Source: Bifidobacterium miconisargentati (GTDB lineage: Bacteria; Actinomycetota; Actinomycetes; Actinomycetales; Bifidobacteriaceae). From it: a stretch of DNA of 64,000 bases. The position numbers and the translations under genes were made by a program. This document shows, piece by piece, positions 61,892 through 64,000 of this stretch (position 1 is its first letter; each line of letters begins with the position of its first letter). The stretch covers positions 1 to 64,000 of the forward strand of contig NZ_JAHBBJ010000003.1 in assembly GCF_019331675.1 (NCBI RefSeq), read 5' to 3'. The notes below the pieces were generated by a model, which worked only from the letters and a program-made list of their open reading frames with translations, did no database searches and had not been told where the DNA came from.

Positions 61892-63394
61892 ATGGCGAAA
61901 ACGACTGTGCAATATGTGTGTTCCGAATGCGGCTGGAACGGGACGAAATGGTATGGCCGGTGCCCCGAGTGCGGACAATGGGGCACCGTGGAGGAGTTCC
62001 ATGAGTCCCGTCCCGTCGCGGGTTCGCGCACGGCGGCTCCGGGGCGCACGTCGCGCACGCAGTCGGCCGCGGTGCCGTCGGATGCCCGTGCCGCGGCTCG
62101 CCCCATCACCGAGATCGGCACGGAAACCGTGGAACGGCTGGAGACCGGGTTCTCGGAGTTCGATCGCGTGCTGGGCGGCGGTGTGGTGCCTGGTTCGGTC
62201 ACGCTGATCGCCGGCGAGCCGGGTATCGGCAAGTCGACGCTGCTGTTGCAGACGGCGGGCAATATCGCGCGGGCCGTACGCGGAACCGGCGGTACGCGGC
62301 GTCCAGGGCGTACCACCGGCTCGGATACCGTGCTGTACATTTCCGGCGAGGAATCGCAGGCTCAGGTGCGATTGCGGGCCTCGCGCATCGATGCGGTGGA
62401 GCCGAATCTGCTGCTGGCCTCCACCACCGATCTGTCCACGGTGTTGGGGCTCATCGAGCAGCACAAGCCGGCGTTGGCGATCGTGGATTCCGCGCAGACC
62501 ATCATCTCGCAGGAGGTCGATGGCATCTCGGGCGGTTCCACGCAGGTGCGTGAGGTGGCGAGCGCCCTGATCGACACCGCCAAATCGCTCGACATTCCGG
62601 TGTTTCTGGTGGGTCATGTGACCAAGGACGGCTCGATAGCCGGCCCGCGTACATTGGAGCATCTGGTGGACGTGGTCTGCCAGTTCGAGGGAGACAGCGA
62701 GACGGCATTGCGTATGCTGCGTGCGGTGAAGAACCGTTTCGGTCCCACGGATGAGGTGGGTTGCTTCGATATGAGCGGCGAGGGCATCGAGGAGGTCACC
62801 GATCCGGCCGGCCTGTTCCTGTCCGGTTCGGGGCCGAATGCGGCCGATAACGCGCCGATCGAGGGCACATGCGTCACGTTCACGCTGGATGGGCATCGCA
62901 GTCTGCCCATCGAGGTGCAGGCGCTGGTCACCACATCGGTGCTGCCCACTCCACGGCGTGCGGTCAATGGCGTGGATCCGAGCCGCATCGCCATGCTGAC
63001 GGCGGTGCTGTACCGCCATAGCAAGCTGAATCTGCTGGCGAACGACCTGTACGTTTCCACCATCGCCGGGGGCCAGGCCAAGGAGCCCGCCTCGGACCTG
63101 GCGATCGCGAGCGCGTTGGCGAGCGCGGCCACGTCCAGACCCATAGCACGTACCACATGCGCCATCGGCGAGATCTCCCTGACCGGGCAGATACGTCCGG
63201 CGCCCCGCATGGAATACCGTCTGCGCGAAGCCGCGCGCCTCGGGTTCACCACGGCCATCATCGCGCCGTTGCGCAAACCGTTGCACATCGATGGGCTGCG
63301 GCTGGTGGAGGCCGGTACATTGCAGGACGCCTTGGCTGCATTGGGGCTGACTTCCGGTGCCAAGACGCCGAAACGGCAGGCGCAGGGAATGTAG
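61892..63394 (+). CDS. radA: DNA repair protein RadA, 500 aa
   Basis: RecA-like branch-migration ATPase used in recombinational repair. The N-terminal C4 zinc finger has two CxxC pairs in CSECGWNGTKWYGRCPEC; then Walker A in GEPGIGKSTLL, Walker B LAIVDSAQTII, the RadA-specific KNRFG motif in AVKNRFGPTDEVG, and a C-terminal Lon-protease-like domain (about 350-490). Length is slightly above average owing to a linker at about 45-70. ATG 61892 is the usual start. Confidence 0.97.
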   Translation: MAKTTVQYVCSECGWNGTKWYGRCPECGQWGTVEEFHESRPVAGSRTAAPGRTSRTQSAAVPSDARAAARPITEIGTETVERLETGFSEFDRVLGGGVVPGSVTLIAGEPGIGKSTLLLQTAGNIARAVRGTGGTRRPGRTTGSDTVLYISGEESQAQVRLRASRIDAVEPNLLLASTTDLSTVLGLIEQHKPALAIVDSAQTIISQEVDGISGGSTQVREVASALIDTAKSLDIPVFLVGHVTKDGSIAGPRTLEHLVDVVCQFEGDSETALRMLRAVKNRFGPTDEVGCFDMSGEGIEEVTDPAGLFLSGSGPNAADNAPIEGTCVTFTLDGHRSLPIEVQALVTTSVLPTPRRAVNGVDPSRIAMLTAVLYRHSKLNLLANDLYVSTIAGGQAKEPASDLAIASALASAATSRPIARTTCAIGEISLTGQIRPAPRMEYRLREAARLGFTTAIIAPLRKPLHIDGLRLVEAGTLQDALAALGLTSGAKTPKRQAQGM

Positions 63395-63438
63395 GATAGC
63401 CAACATCGAAACCATCGGACAACGGGAACGGTGATGAT

Positions 63439-64000
63439 ATGACTGGAATGGATTTTGCCACTTGGGCGATGACCTATTCACAGCGGACGAATCGGTCTGT
63501 GGCCGGCTCCCGCATGACGGTGCCGCGAACGGAGGATGCGGCCGCGTTCGCCGAGGCGGCAGGCCAGTGGGGCGTGGCCGTCCGGCGAACGGAACGGAAC
63601 GATGTGCCGGCAAGCGGTCCGGCAGGCATGGAGCCAGACAACGGTGATTCGGCGCGCGTAGACGGTCCGGCAAGTGGAGACGGTTCGGCAAGTAGGGTCA
63701 TCCCCGCAAGTGGGGCGGTCATGATGGCCGATGCGGACGTCACCGCGGATCTGTCCGAGACCGTCGAAGAGCCGGATTCCGTCTTGACGTTGCAGGATGT
63801 GCGCAAACTGGACGGCAGGGACGCCATCGATTACGCCGAACGGCATATGACGGTGCTGCGCACGTTGATGGACGAATTACGGCAGGACACGGATTTCACG
63901 GACGTGCGCATCGCCGTATGTCTGGTGCTGGAGCCGAAAACGGCGGTATTGCTGCGTCAGCTCAAGGCGGCCGGTGCCGTGGTCGGCGTATTCGCCGACC
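63439..64000 (+). CDS. Probable S-adenosylhomocysteinase, 5' part (cut by window edge)
   Basis: The last 60 residues (YAERHMTVLRTLMDELRQ, then VRIAVCLVLEPKTAVLLRQL and KAAGAVVGVFAD) match the start of S-adenosylhomocysteine hydrolase, which splits SAH to adenosine and homocysteine. An N-terminal extension of about 125 residues, with repeats such as GPASGDGSAS, precedes it and is unusual. The frame stays open to the window end. The start could be the ATG at 63439 or 63448. Partial, so domains after the substrate-binding part are not seen. Confidence 0.7.
   Translation, partial: MTGMDFATWAMTYSQRTNRSVAGSRMTVPRTEDAAAFAEAAGQWGVAVRRTERNDVPASGPAGMEPDNGDSARVDGPASGDGSASRVIPASGAVMMADADVTADLSETVEEPDSVLTLQDVRKLDGRDAIDYAERHMTVLRTLMDELRQDTDFTDVRIAVCLVLEPKTAVLLRQLKAAGAVVGVFAD

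Overview
The window is high-GC actinobacterial chromosome that reads as Bifidobacterium, most likely the B. longum/breve group. The basis is recall of protein families and gene neighbourhoods (a BglG antiterminator, BCA-type PTS permease and GlcP-like sugar porter together; galE; rpiA; tandem cell-wall hydrolases); no search was run. Most of it is housekeeping chromosome with divergent or convergent gene pairs separated by strong hairpin terminators.

Layout. 0.2-1 kb: a Fic AMP-transferase. 1.1-6.9 kb: an amino-acid locus (C45-type acyltransferase, divergent from a polar amino-acid ABC transporter, a PLP aminotransferase and an RpiR-type regulator) with a pair of operator-like palindromes in the divergent promoter. 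7.1-8.3 kb: an AzlC/AzlD amino-acid exporter. 8.4-10.7 kb: low-molecular-weight phosphatase, folA and thyA. 10.8-12.4 kb: OsmC and a double UspA protein. 12.6-15.4 kb: three secreted cell-wall hydrolases. 15.7-16.5 kb: a MITE with a perfect target duplication, then a 63-bp tandem array of hairpins. 16.8-24.3 kb: serC, a degenerate SenX3-like kinase, phoU, gpm, menA-like and lysS. 24.7-31.7 kb: tRNA-Pro, an MFS exporter, a DUF4037/DUF4125 pair split by a second MITE, and a membrane-tailed hydrolase. 31.9-38.2 kb: an acidic membrane protein, a PspC regulator, a frameshifted PspC histidine kinase with its LuxR-type response regulator, and galE.

38.48-46.33 kb is a 7.8-kb integrative element in the 3' end of tRNA-Ser(TGA). 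It is bounded by an 18-bp direct repeat and carries a tyrosine integrase, an excisionase-like protein, an ATPase/replication-like protein, an XRE repressor under a 19-bp perfect inverted-repeat operator, a CTATAC iteron-like array, paired GTTAAC repeats and several unknown small genes. No structural, conjugation or recognisable cargo gene was seen. It looks like a minimal satellite-like or plasmid-derived element, and it supplies a replacement terminator to the tRNA it occupies.

46.7-64 kb returns to core genome: serS, a lipid kinase, the BglG antiterminator and PTS permease divergent from the sugar porter, whose leader carries a RAT overlapping a long terminator hairpin; pgm; an unusual AT-richer repeat region; an endonuclease-domain gene broken by an in-frame stop; rnhA with a duplicated 5' end; rpiA; a third, shortened MITE; the 29-codon bS22 gene; radA; and the start of a probable S-adenosylhomocysteinase cut by the window edge.

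Interspersed palindromic repeats related to CTCCCCTCAGTCGGC...GACAGCTCCCCTC recur at about 11.3, 15.7, 20.5, 24.4, 28.7, 46.5 and 60.6 kb; some lie inside the TIR-bounded MITEs and some stand alone.
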